NCBI RefSeq assembly: GCF_008271695.1
Contig: NZ_VKKY01000001.1
Span: forward strand, 1,234,589 to 1,298,588
Direction of reading: 5' to 3'
DNA: 64,000 nucleotides
From: Rufibacter hautae
Lineage (GTDB): Bacteria > Bacteroidota > Bacteroidia > Cytophagales > Hymenobacteraceae
The number at the start of each line of letters is the position of its first letter. Within the stretch, counting starts at the first letter, position 1. The notes beneath the pieces are model-generated. The model searched no databases. It was not told the DNA's origin and saw only the letters and a list, made by a program, of their open reading frames with translations. Below are positions 34,862 to 44,025 of the stretch, piece after piece. The position numbers and the translations under genes are program-made.

Positions 34862-36418
34862 CTATTCCTCCTGAAGTACGGTAAAGCAGTAAGAGAACGG
34901 CTCAAAGGCGGCCAGCAACTCCTGGATAAAATTGGGGTTGTTGGTCTGGTAGGTGAGCAGGTTGTCTACGCGCTCCTGCAGCACGCCCGTAGGGAAAAGC
35001 TTCTCTTTGAGGTTGGCCAATTGGTTGTACGCCGTATCGTTTTTGTTTTCCACGGCTTTGTTCAGCTTTTTCTCCAGCATCTGGAAGCTGTTCAACGCTT
35101 TCTGGGTTTCGGCGCCCACGGCTTTCACCAGGGTGGGATCAATGGACTGGGCCAGTTCCTCTATCTGCCGAAAAGCCTCTTCCACGGCATCGCGCTGCTG
35201 TTGCAGGCTTACCTCCTGCTGGTTCAGCAGCTCGGCCAGTCGTTTCTTCAACTCGGGCAATTCCCGGAACATCTCGGTCACGGTGAAACCCAGTTTCTCC
35301 ATGCGCTGCGCGTTGGGTTTGGTGATGTACATCGCTGAGTTGCGCAGCATCACCGCCGGATACGGCACACTGTACGCCTCAAACGTGCCTTTTAACTGAA
35401 ACCAGTACGCCACCTCGGCCCCACCCCCAATGTAGGCCAGATTGGGCAGCACCAACTCCTGGTACAAAGGCCGCAATACTACGTTAGGGCTGAATTTCTC
35501 AGGCTGCTCCTGGGTTAAGGCTACAATCTCCTCGCGGGTGAAAACCAGGTCGGTGTTCAGGACTTTGTAGTGGCCGTCTTCCTGTACAATGCGCTCGCGC
35601 AGGTTCTGGTCCAGATAAAAAAGGTTGATTTCGCGCACCATCACCTGCGGTTTGTAGTGCTGCTCCAGCGCCGCGTTGGTTTCAGTCACGGCTTTAAACC
35701 CTACTTGCTCGGTGAGTTCGCGCTGCGCGATGGTGCTGAACGCCTGCTTCAACGCGCGGCTATCGCCGTCTACGCACACCACGCCGTACTCGCCAAACAA
35801 ACCGTTCACGATCTGGCGCATGGCCTCGGCCAGCGTGGCGCTGCCGGTGTAGGCCTGTTCAAACAGCGGATAACTCTCGGGCATCTCGTCCAACAACTCG
35901 TTCAGGCCGTCGGTAGAGAATCGGCCTACGGCACCCTTGGCATCGCTCTCCCAGGCATACTGCTTCCCGAACAGTGTGAAATGGTTCACCTCGGCGAAGT
36001 CGTGGTCCTCGGTGGCCATCCAATAAACGGGCACAAACGTCTGGTCTGGGTAGGCTTTCTGCAGCTCGCGGGCCGTGTTGATGGCCGTAATCACCTTATA
36101 AATGAAGTACAGCGGACCGGTAAATAGGTTGAGTTGGTGCCCCGTGGTGATGGTAAAAGTCTGGGCATCGGCGAGCGCTGAGATATTGGCCTGCACCGCC
36201 TTAGTGATTTCCACGCCCTGGTACTGCCTATTCAGCTCCTCTACCAGCACCTGCCGCCGCTCCGCCGGAAAATTCCGCTCCTGAATGAGGGCCGGAAACG
36301 AGCTGATTTCAGGAAAATGGGCGTAAAACGGCCGGAGTTTGGCATCTTTCCGCAGATAGTCCAGCACAAGCGAGGAAAAGGCACCAGTGGCGCTATAGTC
36401 AATACAGGAAACTTTCAT
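34862..36418 (-). CDS. bshC: Bacillithiol biosynthesis cysteine-adding enzyme
   Basis: Joins cysteine to glucosaminyl-malate, last step of bacillithiol synthesis. 518 residues, normal length. ATG at 36418 (MKVSCIDYS) is chosen over 36457 since a -7 box lies between them. Family features: FTITTGHQLNLFTGPLYFIYKVI, FVPVYWMATEDHDFAEVNH, GGGAEVAYWFQLKG and the long coiled-coil region residues 400-490 (KKRLAELLNQQEVSLQQQ). bshA and bshB are elsewhere. Cytoplasmic; links this organism to low-molecular-weight thiol protection. Confidence 0.95.
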   Translation of the reverse strand: MKVSCIDYSATGAFSSLVLDYLRKDAKLRPFYAHFPEISSFPALIQERNFPAERRQVLVEELNRQYQGVEITKAVQANISALADAQTFTITTGHQLNLFTGPLYFIYKVITAINTARELQKAYPDQTFVPVYWMATEDHDFAEVNHFTLFGKQYAWESDAKGAVGRFSTDGLNELLDEMPESYPLFEQAYTGSATLAEAMRQIVNGLFGEYGVVCVDGDSRALKQAFSTIAQRELTEQVGFKAVTETNAALEQHYKPQVMVREINLFYLDQNLRERIVQEDGHYKVLNTDLVFTREEIVALTQEQPEKFSPNVVLRPLYQELVLPNLAYIGGGAEVAYWFQLKGTFEAYSVPYPAVMLRNSAMYITKPNAQRMEKLGFTVTEMFRELPELKKRLAELLNQQEVSLQQQRDAVEEAFRQIEELAQSIDPTLVKAVGAETQKALNSFQMLEKKLNKAVENKNDTAYNQLANLKEKLFPTGVLQERVDNLLTYQTNNPNFIQELLAAFEPFSYCFTVLQEE

Positions 36419-36454
36419 AACTGGGTACGGGCGGCGTTGAGCGCACCTACCGTG

Positions 36455-36462
36455 CAAAGGTA
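36455..36462 (-). promoter_or_regulatory. -7 box of bshC
   Basis: TACCTTTG on the minus strand, giving a leader of about 33 nt before the ATG at 36418. Confidence 0.5.
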
Positions 36463-36573
36463 AAATCTATTTTCAGAATAATACCCGTAGTACGTTTCTA
36501 AGAAGACCATGGATGGTGTCACGCAGGAAACTACAGGAAGTACGAGGTTGATCTGAGCCGAAGAAAGCATTCT

Positions 36574-36611
36574 GATTTGAGGCTGCTTTGGTGAAAACAG
36601 GCTAGAAACAG
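36574..36611. repeat. Intergenic palindrome family, copy 15
   Basis: GATTTGAGGCTG, CTTTGGTGAAAAC, AGGCTAGAAACAG. In the 335-bp gap between rimO and bshC, which otherwise holds two hairpins and the bshC promoter. Confidence 0.65.
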
Positions 36612-36653
36612 AATCCAGGTTGTAATTTATATTCGCGCCTTACATGCACAAAA

Positions 36654-36675
36654 GGGCAACCAAAACGGGTTGCCC
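36654..36675. terminator. Hairpin, possible terminator
   Basis: GGGCAACC / GGGTTGCCC around a 6-nt loop. Downstream of rimO and of the second hairpin. Confidence 0.5.
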
Positions 36676-36698
36676 CTACTTAGATACCGAAACAAAAA

Positions 36699-36729
36699 GA
36701 CCTCACAGATTTTTAAATCTGTGAGGTCT
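36699..36729. terminator. Probable terminator of rimO
   Basis: AGACCTCACAGATTT / AAATCTGTGAGGTCT, 15-bp stem with a 1-nt centre, then a T-rich stretch on the minus strand. Confidence 0.75.
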
Positions 36730-36735
36730 GATGCA

Positions 36736-36778
36736 CTGTTTTGAAGCTATTTCTTAAGAAACAGACGGTAAATGGCTG
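36736..36778. repeat. Intergenic palindrome family, copy 16 (encodes the rimO C-terminus)
   Basis: CTGTTTTGAAGC, TATTTCTTAAGAAAC, AGACGGTAAATGGC. The rimO stop codon (36754-36756) and its last codons lie inside. Confidence 0.6.
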
Positions 36779-38121
36779 GATACTTCTTTCTCTACCGGAG
36801 CGTAATTGTTAGTCACTACCTCGCCATAAAGGTCGAAGTCAGAAGAATCGGTGATTTTCACGTGGGCGAAATCTCCTAGGCGTACGTAAGTGCTGTCTGC
36901 GGGTACCAATACTTCATTGTCCACTTCCGGAGAATCGTATTGGGTACGGCCTACGAAGTAGCCGCTTTCCTTGCGGTCGAAGAGTACTTTATAGGTGTTA
37001 CCTACTTTCTCTTCGTTCATTTCCATGGAGATACCTTGCTGTAATTCCATGATGGCATCGGCGCGCTCTTGTTTCACCTCGTCCGGAACGTTGTCTACCA
37101 GGGTGTGGGAGTGGGTGTTTTCTTCGTGCGAGTAGGTGAAGATGCCCAAACGATCAAATCTGGTTTCCTCTACCCAACGGTACATCTCCTCGAAGTCCTG
37201 CTGCGTCTCACCGGGGTGACCGGCAATCAAAGTAGTTCTCAAAGCGATGTCCGGTACACGCTGACGGATGGTGTCTACCAGTTCCAGGGTACGGCGCTTG
37301 GAGATACCGCGGCGCATGGTTTTAAGCATGTTGTCTGAGATGTGCTGCAAAGGCATGTCCAGGTACTTGCAGATGTTTTCGCGCTCTACCATCACGTCCA
37401 GGGCATCCATCGGGAACTGGCTTGGATAAGCGTACTGCATTCTGATCCACTCAATGCCGTTTACGTCTGACAGGCGTTGTAACAACTCAGCCAGTTTGCG
37501 CTCACCGTAGTGCTGCAGCCCGTAATAGGTCAAATCCTGCGCGATGAGGATGAGTTCTTTCGTGCCCATGTTGGCCAGACGTGTGGCTTCCTGCACCAGG
37601 CTCTCCATAGGACGATCCACGTGCTTGCCGCGCATCAACGGGATGGCGCAGAACGAGCAAGGGCGGTTACAGCCCTCGGCAATCTTGAAGTAGGCGTAAT
37701 GTTTAGGCGTGGTGATTAAGCGCTCGCCTATCAACTCGTGCTTGTAATCAGCCTCTAGAGTTTTCAGCAATTGCGGTAACTCCAGCGTTCCGAAATAAGC
37801 GTCTACCTGCGGAATCTCGGCCTCTAAGGAGTCTTTGTAGCGCTGAGACAAACAGCCGGTCACGTAGAGTTTATCAATAGCGCCTGCTTCTTTGGCATCG
37901 GCGTAGCGCAGAATGGTGTCGATGGATTCCTGCTTGGCGTTGTCGATGAAGCCGCAGGTATTCACGATGATGATGTTGGCGTCATCTTTCTCTGAGTCAT
38001 GCACCACCTGGCGGTCGTTGGCCTTTAACTGGCCCATGAGCACCTCAGAGTCTACCAGGTTTTTGGAGCAACCCAGCGTGATAACGTTGTATTTGTCTTG
38101 TTTAAGCGATCTTACTTTCAC
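36754..38121 (-). CDS. rimO: Ribosomal protein S12 methylthiotransferase
   Basis: Radical SAM enzyme that adds a methylthio group to an aspartate of ribosomal protein uS12. 455 residues. The N-terminal MTTase domain has the three cluster cysteines (TLGCSKN, NTCGF, TGCLSQ), the radical SAM core has CNRPCSFCAIP, and the TRAM domain begins about residue 385 (VGNTYKVLFDRKESGYFVGRT). The last residues (SSHLPSVS) extend beyond TRAM and are encoded by an intergenic palindrome copy. It is upstream of ftsY in sequence order but transcribed after it, with a 356-bp REP-containing gap. Confidence 0.95.
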   Translation of the reverse strand: MKVRSLKQDKYNVITLGCSKNLVDSEVLMGQLKANDRQVVHDSEKDDANIIIVNTCGFIDNAKQESIDTILRYADAKEAGAIDKLYVTGCLSQRYKDSLEAEIPQVDAYFGTLELPQLLKTLEADYKHELIGERLITTPKHYAYFKIAEGCNRPCSFCAIPLMRGKHVDRPMESLVQEATRLANMGTKELILIAQDLTYYGLQHYGERKLAELLQRLSDVNGIEWIRMQYAYPSQFPMDALDVMVERENICKYLDMPLQHISDNMLKTMRRGISKRRTLELVDTIRQRVPDIALRTTLIAGHPGETQQDFEEMYRWVEETRFDRLGIFTYSHEENTHSHTLVDNVPDEVKQERADAIMELQQGISMEMNEEKVGNTYKVLFDRKESGYFVGRTQYDSPEVDNEVLVPADSTYVRLGDFAHVKITDSSDFDLYGEVVTNNYAPVEKEVSSHLPSVS

Positions 38122-38250
38122 GTGCCTGTCTTAGGGAATTCTTACTTATGGGGAGCAACAACCAAAGTGGGGTGATTGGTTTACTTTGCGCCTCTTTTAT
38201 TAGAATCAGCCTATAAATAGCCTGATTCCCATCTCTTCTTTATTATCTCT

Positions 38251-38318
38251 TGTTCAAGTTTTCAACTTGGACCTACTTTGATCTGAAGTTTGCAACTTTC
38301 GTGAGGCATAAGCCTCGA
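38251..38318 (-). repeat. Three-hairpin REP-like module, copy C (inverted)
   Basis: On the minus strand: GAGGCTTATGCCTC, GAAGTTTGCAAACTTC-like and CCAAGTTGAAAACTTGAA, in the same order as at 27391. It fills the gap between ftsY and rimO. Confidence 0.75.
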
Positions 38319-38353
38319 CGTCCGTCTTCCAGACCTTTCTACTTCCACATATC

Positions 38354-38402
38354 GCAAGTTGAAAACCTGCGTCAATGGTTGCTCCAAGTTGAAAACTTGA
38401 AG
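38354..38402. repeat. Two extra REP-like hairpins
   Basis: CGCAAGTTGAAAACCTGCG and CCAAGTTGAAAACTTGAAGC, echoing the third hairpin of module C. Confidence 0.65.
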
Positions 38403-38435
38403 CAGGAAGAAATAAGAAGTAGGAAAGGCTTTCCT

Positions 38436-38475
38436 GTTTTGAGCCTACTTTTTTCAAAACAGGCCCAAAACAACT
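38436..38475. repeat. Intergenic palindrome family, copy 17
   Basis: CTGTTTTGAGCCTA, CTTTTTTCAAAAC, AGGCCCAAAACAAC. It ends 2 bp from the ftsY stop codon. Confidence 0.75.
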
Positions 38476-38477
38476 TA

Positions 38478-39437
38478 CTATTTCTTGGAGAACAATGAGT
38501 CCACGAACTCTCGTTTGTCAAAAACCTGCAGGTCTTCCACGCGCTCACCTACCCCAATGTATTTCACCGGAATCTTGAACTCGTCAGAAATACCAATGAT
38601 CACACCGCCTTTGGCCGTTCCGTCCAGCTTGGTCACTGCCAGGGCAGTTACCTCGGTGGCTTTGGTGAACTCGCGGGCTTGGATCACAGCGTTCTGACCG
38701 GTGCTGCCGTCCAAAACCAGCAATACTTCCTGCGGAGCGTCTTCAATCACTTTCTGCATCACGCGCTTGATCTTAGACAACTCGTTCATCAGACCCACTT
38801 TGGTGTGCAGACGGCCGGCGGTGTCAATGATCACTACATCAGCGTTCATTTCCACGCCTTTCTTCACCGCATCATACGCCACGGAGGCCGGATCGGTGTT
38901 CATGCCGTGGTCAATCACCGGGATGCCTACGCGGTCGCCCCAGATTTTGAGTTGGTCTACCGCAGCGGCCCTGAATGTATCGCCTGCGCCCAGTACTACT
39001 TTCTTGCCTGCTTTGTGGAACTGCGAGGCCAGCTTACCAATAGTAGTAGTCTTGCCTACGCCATTCACGCCTACCACCATGATCACGTACGGGTTGCCGC
39101 CGGTGTCTGGGAGGGTGAAATCGGCGGCCACACCGCCTTTGTTCTCCTCCATAAGGTCCATGATCTCTTCGCGCAGGATGCGGTCCAGGTCTGAGGTCCC
39201 CACGTACTTGTCACGGGCAACGCGCTTCTCAATGCGGTCAATGATCTTGACGGTGGTACCAATCCCTACATCAGCATGTACCAGAACGGTCTCCAGCTCA
39301 TCCAGTACCTCTTCATCCACCTTAGACTTGCCCACGACGGCTTTGCTGAGTTGGTCAAAGAAGGAGGTTTTGGTTTTCTCCAGACCTTTGTCCAGAGATT
39401 CTTTTTTGTCTTTGCTGAAGAAACCGAAAAGTGCCAT
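38478..39437 (-). CDS. ftsY: Signal recognition particle receptor FtsY
   Basis: GTPase that docks the SRP-ribosome complex to the membrane and SecYEG. 319 residues: a short acidic/basic N-terminal region, the helical N domain, then the NG GTPase with GVNGVGKTTTIGKLA (G1), DTFRAAAVDQL (G2), DTAGRLHT (G3), TKLDGTAKGG (G4) and IGVGERVEDLQVF (G5 region). The acidic A domain of E. coli FtsY is missing, as in many Bacteroidota. It is separated from the DUF4295 gene by a terminator-like hairpin, so its expression may be partly uncoupled. Confidence 0.97.
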   Translation of the reverse strand: MALFGFFSKDKKESLDKGLEKTKTSFFDQLSKAVVGKSKVDEEVLDELETVLVHADVGIGTTVKIIDRIEKRVARDKYVGTSDLDRILREEIMDLMEENKGGVAADFTLPDTGGNPYVIMVVGVNGVGKTTTIGKLASQFHKAGKKVVLGAGDTFRAAAVDQLKIWGDRVGIPVIDHGMNTDPASVAYDAVKKGVEMNADVVIIDTAGRLHTKVGLMNELSKIKRVMQKVIEDAPQEVLLVLDGSTGQNAVIQAREFTKATEVTALAVTKLDGTAKGGVIIGISDEFKIPVKYIGVGERVEDLQVFDKREFVDSLFSKK

Positions 39438-39488
39438 AGCGGTCTAGGGAACTATTGGAAGTAAAAATTAGAAATAAGAATATACCAA

Positions 39489-39515
39489 AAAAGTCCCTGG
39501 TATGGAGGGACTTTT
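39489..39515. terminator. Terminator or attenuator between DUF4295 and ftsY
   Basis: AAAAGTCCCT / AGGGACTTTT with loop GGTATGG. On the minus strand it is followed by a T run. Confidence 0.7.
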
Positions 39516-39545
39516 ACAGGTATATCATCAATGCGATATCGGCAA

Positions 39546-39698
39546 TTATTTTTTGAGGGCGTCTTGCACTTGGTCAATCGGCACCATCTCTTCTCTGAAG
39601 GTGTAGGCTCCAGTCTTAGGAGACTTAACAGCTTTGATCACCTTTGCCCAGTCTTTACCAGTGGCGGTCTTCAGGGTTGCTACTACTTTCTTAGCCAT
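39546..39698 (-). CDS. DUF4295 small protein, 50 aa
   Basis: Translated from ATG at 39698: begins MAKKVVATLKTATGKDWAKV and ends PIDQVQDALKK, very basic. It is the DUF4295 family, known only from Bacteroidota and encoded next to rpmG. Its position (2 bp after the rpmG stop codon) and composition suggest a ribosome-associated small protein, which is an inference. It is too short for many gene finders and is easily missed. Confidence 0.9.
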   Translation of the reverse strand: MAKKVVATLKTATGKDWAKVIKAVKSPKTGAYTFREEMVPIDQVQDALKK

Positions 39699-39700
39699 GG

Positions 39701-39889
39701 TTATTTAATTTCTTTATGTACGGTAACTTTCTTCATGAACGGATTGAACTTCTTCATCTCCAAACGCTCAGGAGTGTTCTTTCTGTTTTTGGTAGTGATA
39801 TACCGAGACATGCCAGGTACGCCGGAGTTTTTCTGCTCAGTGCACTCCAAAATCACCTGAACTCTATTGCCTTTAGCTTTCTTTGCCAT
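39701..39889 (-). CDS. rpmG: 50S ribosomal protein bL33
   Basis: 62 residues: [18 protein letters not shown], then [21 protein letters not shown] and [12 protein letters not shown], the standard L33 pattern. Only one cysteine is present (Cys16), so this is the C- (non-zinc) form. First gene of the rpmG-DUF4295 unit. Confidence 0.96.
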   Translation of the reverse strand: MAKKAKGNRVQVILECTEQKNSGVPGMSRYITTKNRKNTPERLEMKKFNPFMKKVTVHKEIK

Positions 39890-39916
39890 CGCGAAGTTGA
39901 TTTTTATTTAGGACTG

Positions 39917-39948
39917 CAAATATACGAGGCCAGTCCTGTAATTACAAA
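39917..39948 (-). promoter_or_regulatory. rpmG promoter
   Basis: Minus strand: TTTG (39948-39945), 20-nt spacer, TATATTTG (39924-39917), a full match. Leader about 24 nt. Confidence 0.6.
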
Positions 39949-40044
39949 TGCTTTTCTACTTTTTTACTTTGTGTATCACACAGTTTGTGCCTGAACACCC
40001 GCTTCGTTTCACTTCCCTAAGTTGAAGCACCGTGCTTTAGTTCC

Positions 40045-40080
40045 TTTAGAGCCTGTTTTCTGTAAAACGGCTCCAAAACC
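40045..40080. repeat. Intergenic palindrome family, copy 18
   Basis: CTTTAGAGCCTG, TTTTCTGTAAAAC, GGCTCCAAAACC. A near-perfect dyad: GAGCC / GGCTC and TTTT / AAAA. Between the aminopeptidase stop and the rpmG promoter. Confidence 0.8.
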
Positions 40081-40119
40081 CCTTCTGAATTTGAGACTTG
40101 CCTCTAGCGGCCGATGCCC

Positions 40120-41739
40120 TTACTTTAACTCCGGCAGTTTGAAGTTATCCAGCGGGCTTGGCTTGGCCATGGCCGCCTCAATGTCTTTCACCGTACGGGG
40201 CGCGCCCACCGACAAGTTCTCCCAGCCTTTGTCGGTGATGAGCACGTCGTCCTCAATGCGCACGCCTATGCCCCACCATTTCTTATCACAAGGGCTACCC
40301 TCGGGGATGTAGATGCCGGGCTCCACGGTAATCACCGTGTTGGCTTTGAAAGGCCCGTAGGAGCCGCGGTCGTGTACGTCCAGGCCTAGGTAATGCGACA
40401 CGCCGTGCATGGTGTAGCGGCGCGCCTCCTCGGCTTTCTTAATGATGCCTAATTTGACTAAACCTTCGGCCAGTACCGCTTGCGCGGCTACGTTAGGAGC
40501 GCTGAACATATTGCCTACTTTGCACTCCTTGAACCCGGCCTCTTGGGCGGCATACACCAATTCATAGATCTGCTTCTGCTCTTGGGTAAACTTCCCGTTG
40601 GCCGGAATGGTACGGGTCACATCGGCGGTATAGCCGTGGTACTCGGCGCCCAGATCCATCAGCACCAACTCGTTGCCCAGCTTTGGTTTCTCGTTTTCGA
40701 TATAATGCAGGATGCAGCCATTGTTGCCCGCACCCACAATAGACGGATAGCCCTCGTACTCAGCCCCGTACTTTTTGTATACGAACTCATGGATGCCCTG
40801 CACCTCGGTTTCTGACATGTTGGGCTGCATAGCTTTCATCACCTCCAACTGCCCGATGGCCGACATAGCAATGGCCTTGCGGAGCAGCTTCATTTCCTCG
40901 GGAGTTTTGGATTCCCGCATTTCAGCCAACACCGTCTCCAGTGCCGATAAATCAAACTTCTCCTTGGGCATGTTTGCGACCAGGGCAGCCCGGGCGGGTG
41001 CATCTTTGGCGGCTAGGTAACTTTTCAGGAAGGCGTTGTTGCTCAGGTTGGGGCTGGCGCCCATCTGCCGCTGCACCTCCTGCTTCACCTTGTCGCCGGC
41101 CTGGGCATCGTATTGCTTGATAATTTGGTAGAGTTCCTGATGGGCGAAATCCTGGGTAGGAGAGACGCCAATCTTCTGCCGGAACTGCGCCACCAAATCA
41201 TACAGATCGGCTTTGTCACCGGGCTCGTTTCTTAGATCCGTGGGCAGGTTCAGGAACAGGATTTGGTCAAAGGCGGCCGTGTCCAGCTTGAAGTTGGCGA
41301 AGGCGGTGGCCGGCAGGGCGTGCGTTAAACCAAGGTGCTGCTTCACGCCTTCCTCGCCCAGGCGCTTGCCGGTCCAGGACTCACGCTGCGGGTTGCGGGG
41401 CTGCGCGAACAGTACTTCCTGGGTAGCCACGCCGTTTATGACGTGTTGTTCTGAAAACAGGAGCAAAACGGAGTTAGGCTCGCGGTAGCCGGTGAGGTAG
41501 TAGAAATCAGGGTCTTGGTGGAAGTTGAAGTCCACGTCGTTGGCCCTGTTTCTCACCGGATTGGAAAACAAAACGGCAACGGAGTGGGCCGGCAGCTTTT
41601 GCCGCAGGGCCTCTCTCCGTTGCCGGTGAAATTCTTTATCCAGGAAATCCGCAGGTTTGTCCGGGCCAGTTGATTGCGCGGTCACCCCTATCGGCAGCGA
41701 CACAAGCAATGTAAAACAAAGGTGTCGCAGAGCCTTCAT
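40120..41739 (-). CDS. Aminopeptidase P family (M24B Xaa-Pro aminopeptidase), exported
   Basis: 539 residues with a Sec signal peptide (MKALRHLCFTLLVSLPIGVTAQ). An N-terminal creatinase-like domain (residues 40-260) precedes the pita-bread M24 domain. The metal ligands are visible: Asp in LMDLGAEYHGYTADVTRT (two Asp), His in GVSHYLGLDVHD, Glu in VEPGIYIPEG and the last in GIGVRIEDDVLI. It removes N-terminal residues before proline in the periplasm. Unusual placement: 9 bp after rpmB and before rpmG, genes that are usually neighbours in Bacteroidota. Confidence 0.92.
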   Translation of the reverse strand: MKALRHLCFTLLVSLPIGVTAQSTGPDKPADFLDKEFHRQRREALRQKLPAHSVAVLFSNPVRNRANDVDFNFHQDPDFYYLTGYREPNSVLLLFSEQHVINGVATQEVLFAQPRNPQRESWTGKRLGEEGVKQHLGLTHALPATAFANFKLDTAAFDQILFLNLPTDLRNEPGDKADLYDLVAQFRQKIGVSPTQDFAHQELYQIIKQYDAQAGDKVKQEVQRQMGASPNLSNNAFLKSYLAAKDAPARAALVANMPKEKFDLSALETVLAEMRESKTPEEMKLLRKAIAMSAIGQLEVMKAMQPNMSETEVQGIHEFVYKKYGAEYEGYPSIVGAGNNGCILHYIENEKPKLGNELVLMDLGAEYHGYTADVTRTIPANGKFTQEQKQIYELVYAAQEAGFKECKVGNMFSAPNVAAQAVLAEGLVKLGIIKKAEEARRYTMHGVSHYLGLDVHDRGSYGPFKANTVITVEPGIYIPEGSPCDKKWWGIGVRIEDDVLITDKGWENLSVGAPRTVKDIEAAMAKPSPLDNFKLPELK

Positions 41740-41748
41740 GGCAGAAGT

Positions 41749-41988
41749 TTAGTAAACGATGTAACCGTCTTCTTTGGCTTTCTTCAAAACGGCAGAAATA
41801 CCGTTTTTAGAGATCGTGCGGAGCGCAGAAGTAGAAACTTTCAAAGTCACCCAAGCATCCTCTTCTGGGATGTAGAAGCGCTTTTTCTGCAAGTTCGGGT
41901 AAAACTTGCGTTTTGTTTTATTGTTGGCGTGCGAAACGCGGTTACCCACCTGCACTCTTTTACCGGTTAAATCACAAACTCGTGCCAT
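41749..41988 (-). CDS. rpmB: 50S ribosomal protein bL28
   Basis: 79 residues from ATG at 41988 ([27 protein letters not shown]); the longer frame to 42066 is not needed. The L28 core [20 protein letters not shown] and [12 protein letters not shown] are present. The exported aminopeptidase P gene follows after 9 bp and is probably co-transcribed. Confidence 0.96.
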   Translation of the reverse strand: MARVCDLTGKRVQVGNRVSHANNKTKRKFYPNLQKKRFYIPEEDAWVTLKVSTSALRTISKNGISAVLKKAKEDGYIVY

Positions 41989-42022
41989 TGTATCGTTAGT
42001 ATCGTTTATTACAAAAGGGATG

Positions 42023-42053
42023 CAAATATCCGCAAAAAGTTGTGCAATGTCAA
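42023..42053 (-). promoter_or_regulatory. rpmB promoter
   Basis: Minus strand: TTGAC (42053-42049), 18-nt spacer, GATATTTG (42030-42023), 7 of 8 to the TAnnTTTG pattern if the first base is ignored. Confidence 0.4.
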
Positions 42054-42098
42054 CCCTTGCCTTCAACTTTTTTCTTTAATGCGTTCTTCAAAAGTGTT

Positions 42099-42332
<234 letters not shown>

Positions 42333-42576
42333 CTAGGATCGAGCAAACCGCAGCCAGTGCTGCTTGATTATCTTTAGTGGCTACCTATGCGTTTAACTAT
42401 CCCACTGAAAGCCTCCTGGCTGGTGATCGCGAAGACAAAAGCTTTTGCATCTGTTTCGTACGTCATGTTTTAAGCCGCTGCAATTCTAATTGGGTAATCA
42501 CCGTAAAGATGATGTCGCAGCAGGTGCTCTTGTCAAACTTGCTCGTCAGAAAACCCCTCTCGCCTTTGAACGCCCG

Positions 42577-43617
42577 TTATTGTACTACTTCGTATGCCAC
42601 CATAGAAAGGGCTTTATTCTTAAGAGACATCTCCCCTACTTTCTGGCAATGGAATGAGTCTTTGATTTGCTCATAGCATTCTTCGTTTACCATAATCTGG
42701 CCGGGCATGGCCGCGCTCTGCAACCTTTGCGCCGTGTTGACTACATCCCCTATCACCGTGTAGTCCAGGCGCCGGAGGGTAGCCGAACCGATGTTGCCGG
42801 AAATAACCTCGCCGCTATTGATCCCGATGGAGACTTTGGGCATATACCCGCCGTGTTCTCCCTGGGCCGGCATCTCGTCTATTTGCTTGCGCACGGCCAG
42901 ACTAGCCTCTACTGCGCGGTCTAGGTGAAAATCACCTTTGAAGACAGCCATGATGGCATCCCCGATGAACTTGTCAATGTAGCCGCCCTGGGCGATGATC
43001 TCTTTCACCATGGCGTCAAAATAGGTATTCAGCAGACGCACCACCACATCGGCGGGCTGGGTTTCGCTGATGGCAGTGAAGCTGCATATGTCTATGAACA
43101 CCACACTTACCTCCAGCGTCTCGTTGGTCAGGAGCGAGGTCTCAAATTCGCGGGTACCCATAAAGTTCAGCACATTCTCGTCTACATACATGCGCAGAAT
43201 GCTGTTTTCCTTTACCGCCTGCAGGGTTTTTCTGATCTGCGTGACGTGTTTCAGGGTTTTCTCAATGGTCAACTCAAGGTCATTGAAGTTAACGGGCTTG
43301 CAAACGAAGTCAAAAGCGCCTCGGTTCATGGCTGTCCGGATGTTGTCCATGTCGCCGTAGGCTGAGACCATGACTGCTTTCACCAGCGGATTAGATTCTG
43401 ATATTTTAGTCAGCAGACTCAGGCCATCCATCTCGGGCATGTTGATGTCACTCAGCAGAATGGAAATGTCTGGGTGCTCTACCAGTTTGGCCAGGGCCTC
43501 GTTCCCATTTAAGGCAAAAACAAACTCGTATTTCTGCTCCCGTATCTGCTTCCTGAATTTCTGCTTAATGAGCATCTCCAGATCCACCTCATCATCGGCT
43601 ACCAGTATCTTAGTCAT
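42577..43617 (-). CDS. Response regulator with class III adenylate/guanylate cyclase output
   Basis: 346 residues. REC domain (1-120) with acidic pocket Asp8/Asp9, phospho-acceptor Asp57 ([12 protein letters not shown]) and Lys107. Class III cyclase domain (165-346) with metal Asp176 (VFIDICSF) and Asp220 ([11 protein letters not shown]), purine-selecting Lys216 and Asp285 (LDYTVIGD), and transition-state Asn294 and Arg298 (VVNTAQRL). Lys plus Asp at the selector sites points to ATP, thus cAMP. It overlaps the preceding single-domain response regulator by 8 bp, with a histidine kinase upstream, so it is probably driven by phosphorelay. No CRP-family regulator is in the window. Confidence 0.93.
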   Translation of the reverse strand: MTKILVADDEVDLEMLIKQKFRKQIREQKYEFVFALNGNEALAKLVEHPDISILLSDINMPEMDGLSLLTKISESNPLVKAVMVSAYGDMDNIRTAMNRGAFDFVCKPVNFNDLELTIEKTLKHVTQIRKTLQAVKENSILRMYVDENVLNFMGTREFETSLLTNETLEVSVVFIDICSFTAISETQPADVVVRLLNTYFDAMVKEIIAQGGYIDKFIGDAIMAVFKGDFHLDRAVEASLAVRKQIDEMPAQGEHGGYMPKVSIGINSGEVISGNIGSATLRRLDYTVIGDVVNTAQRLQSAAMPGQIMVNEECYEQIKDSFHCQKVGEMSLKNKALSMVAYEVVQ

Positions 43618-43990
43618 GGAGCTGTGTTTTTAATTTGTCTCTTAAAAGGGAAAAGTCCAGGGGCTTGGTCAGAAAGTCATTGGCCCCCAAACGCATGGCA
43701 TTATTGTAGTTCTCCTCATCGCCGTAGGCCGTCACCATCATGACCACGGGCGGTGGGGTCTCGTACTTTTCTTTGATGTGTTGCAACAACTCCAGACCGC
43801 TCATGCCCGGCATGTTGATATCTGACAGAATGAGCACGGCTTCATGGTGGTGTGCGCGCATGTAGGCCAGGGCCTCCTCTCCGGAGTTGGCAAAGGCGAA
43901 CCGCATCTGCTTTTCCCGTATCTCTTTGCGGAAGCGCTGCTCAAAAAGAAGCTGCATGTCCTGTTCATCATCTACTACTAGTATGTTCAT
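43610..43990 (-). CDS. Single-domain response regulator
   Basis: 126 residues, REC only. Asp7/Asp8 (LVVDDEQD), Asp57 ([13 protein letters not shown]), Thr in MVTAYGD and Lys109 (FLTKPLD). About half of its residues match the REC of the following cyclase protein (FRKEIREKQ versus [16 protein letters not shown] in both), so the two arose by duplication. It can act as a phosphate shuttle or competitor. It sits 35 bp after the histidine kinase gene. Confidence 0.93.
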   Translation of the reverse strand: MNILVVDDEQDMQLLFEQRFRKEIREKQMRFAFANSGEEALAYMRAHHHEAVLILSDINMPGMSGLELLQHIKEKYETPPPVVMMVTAYGDEENYNNAMRLGANDFLTKPLDFSLLRDKLKTQLHD

Positions 43991-44025
43991 GCGCCTGGTC
44001 TTTTCTCTGGTCTAAGTTTAATTTG

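Noticed and set aside
38251..38402. Remnant of an insertion sequence between ftsY and rimO
   Set aside because: Explained fully by a REP-like three-hairpin module and two extra hairpins; no transposase fragment is present.
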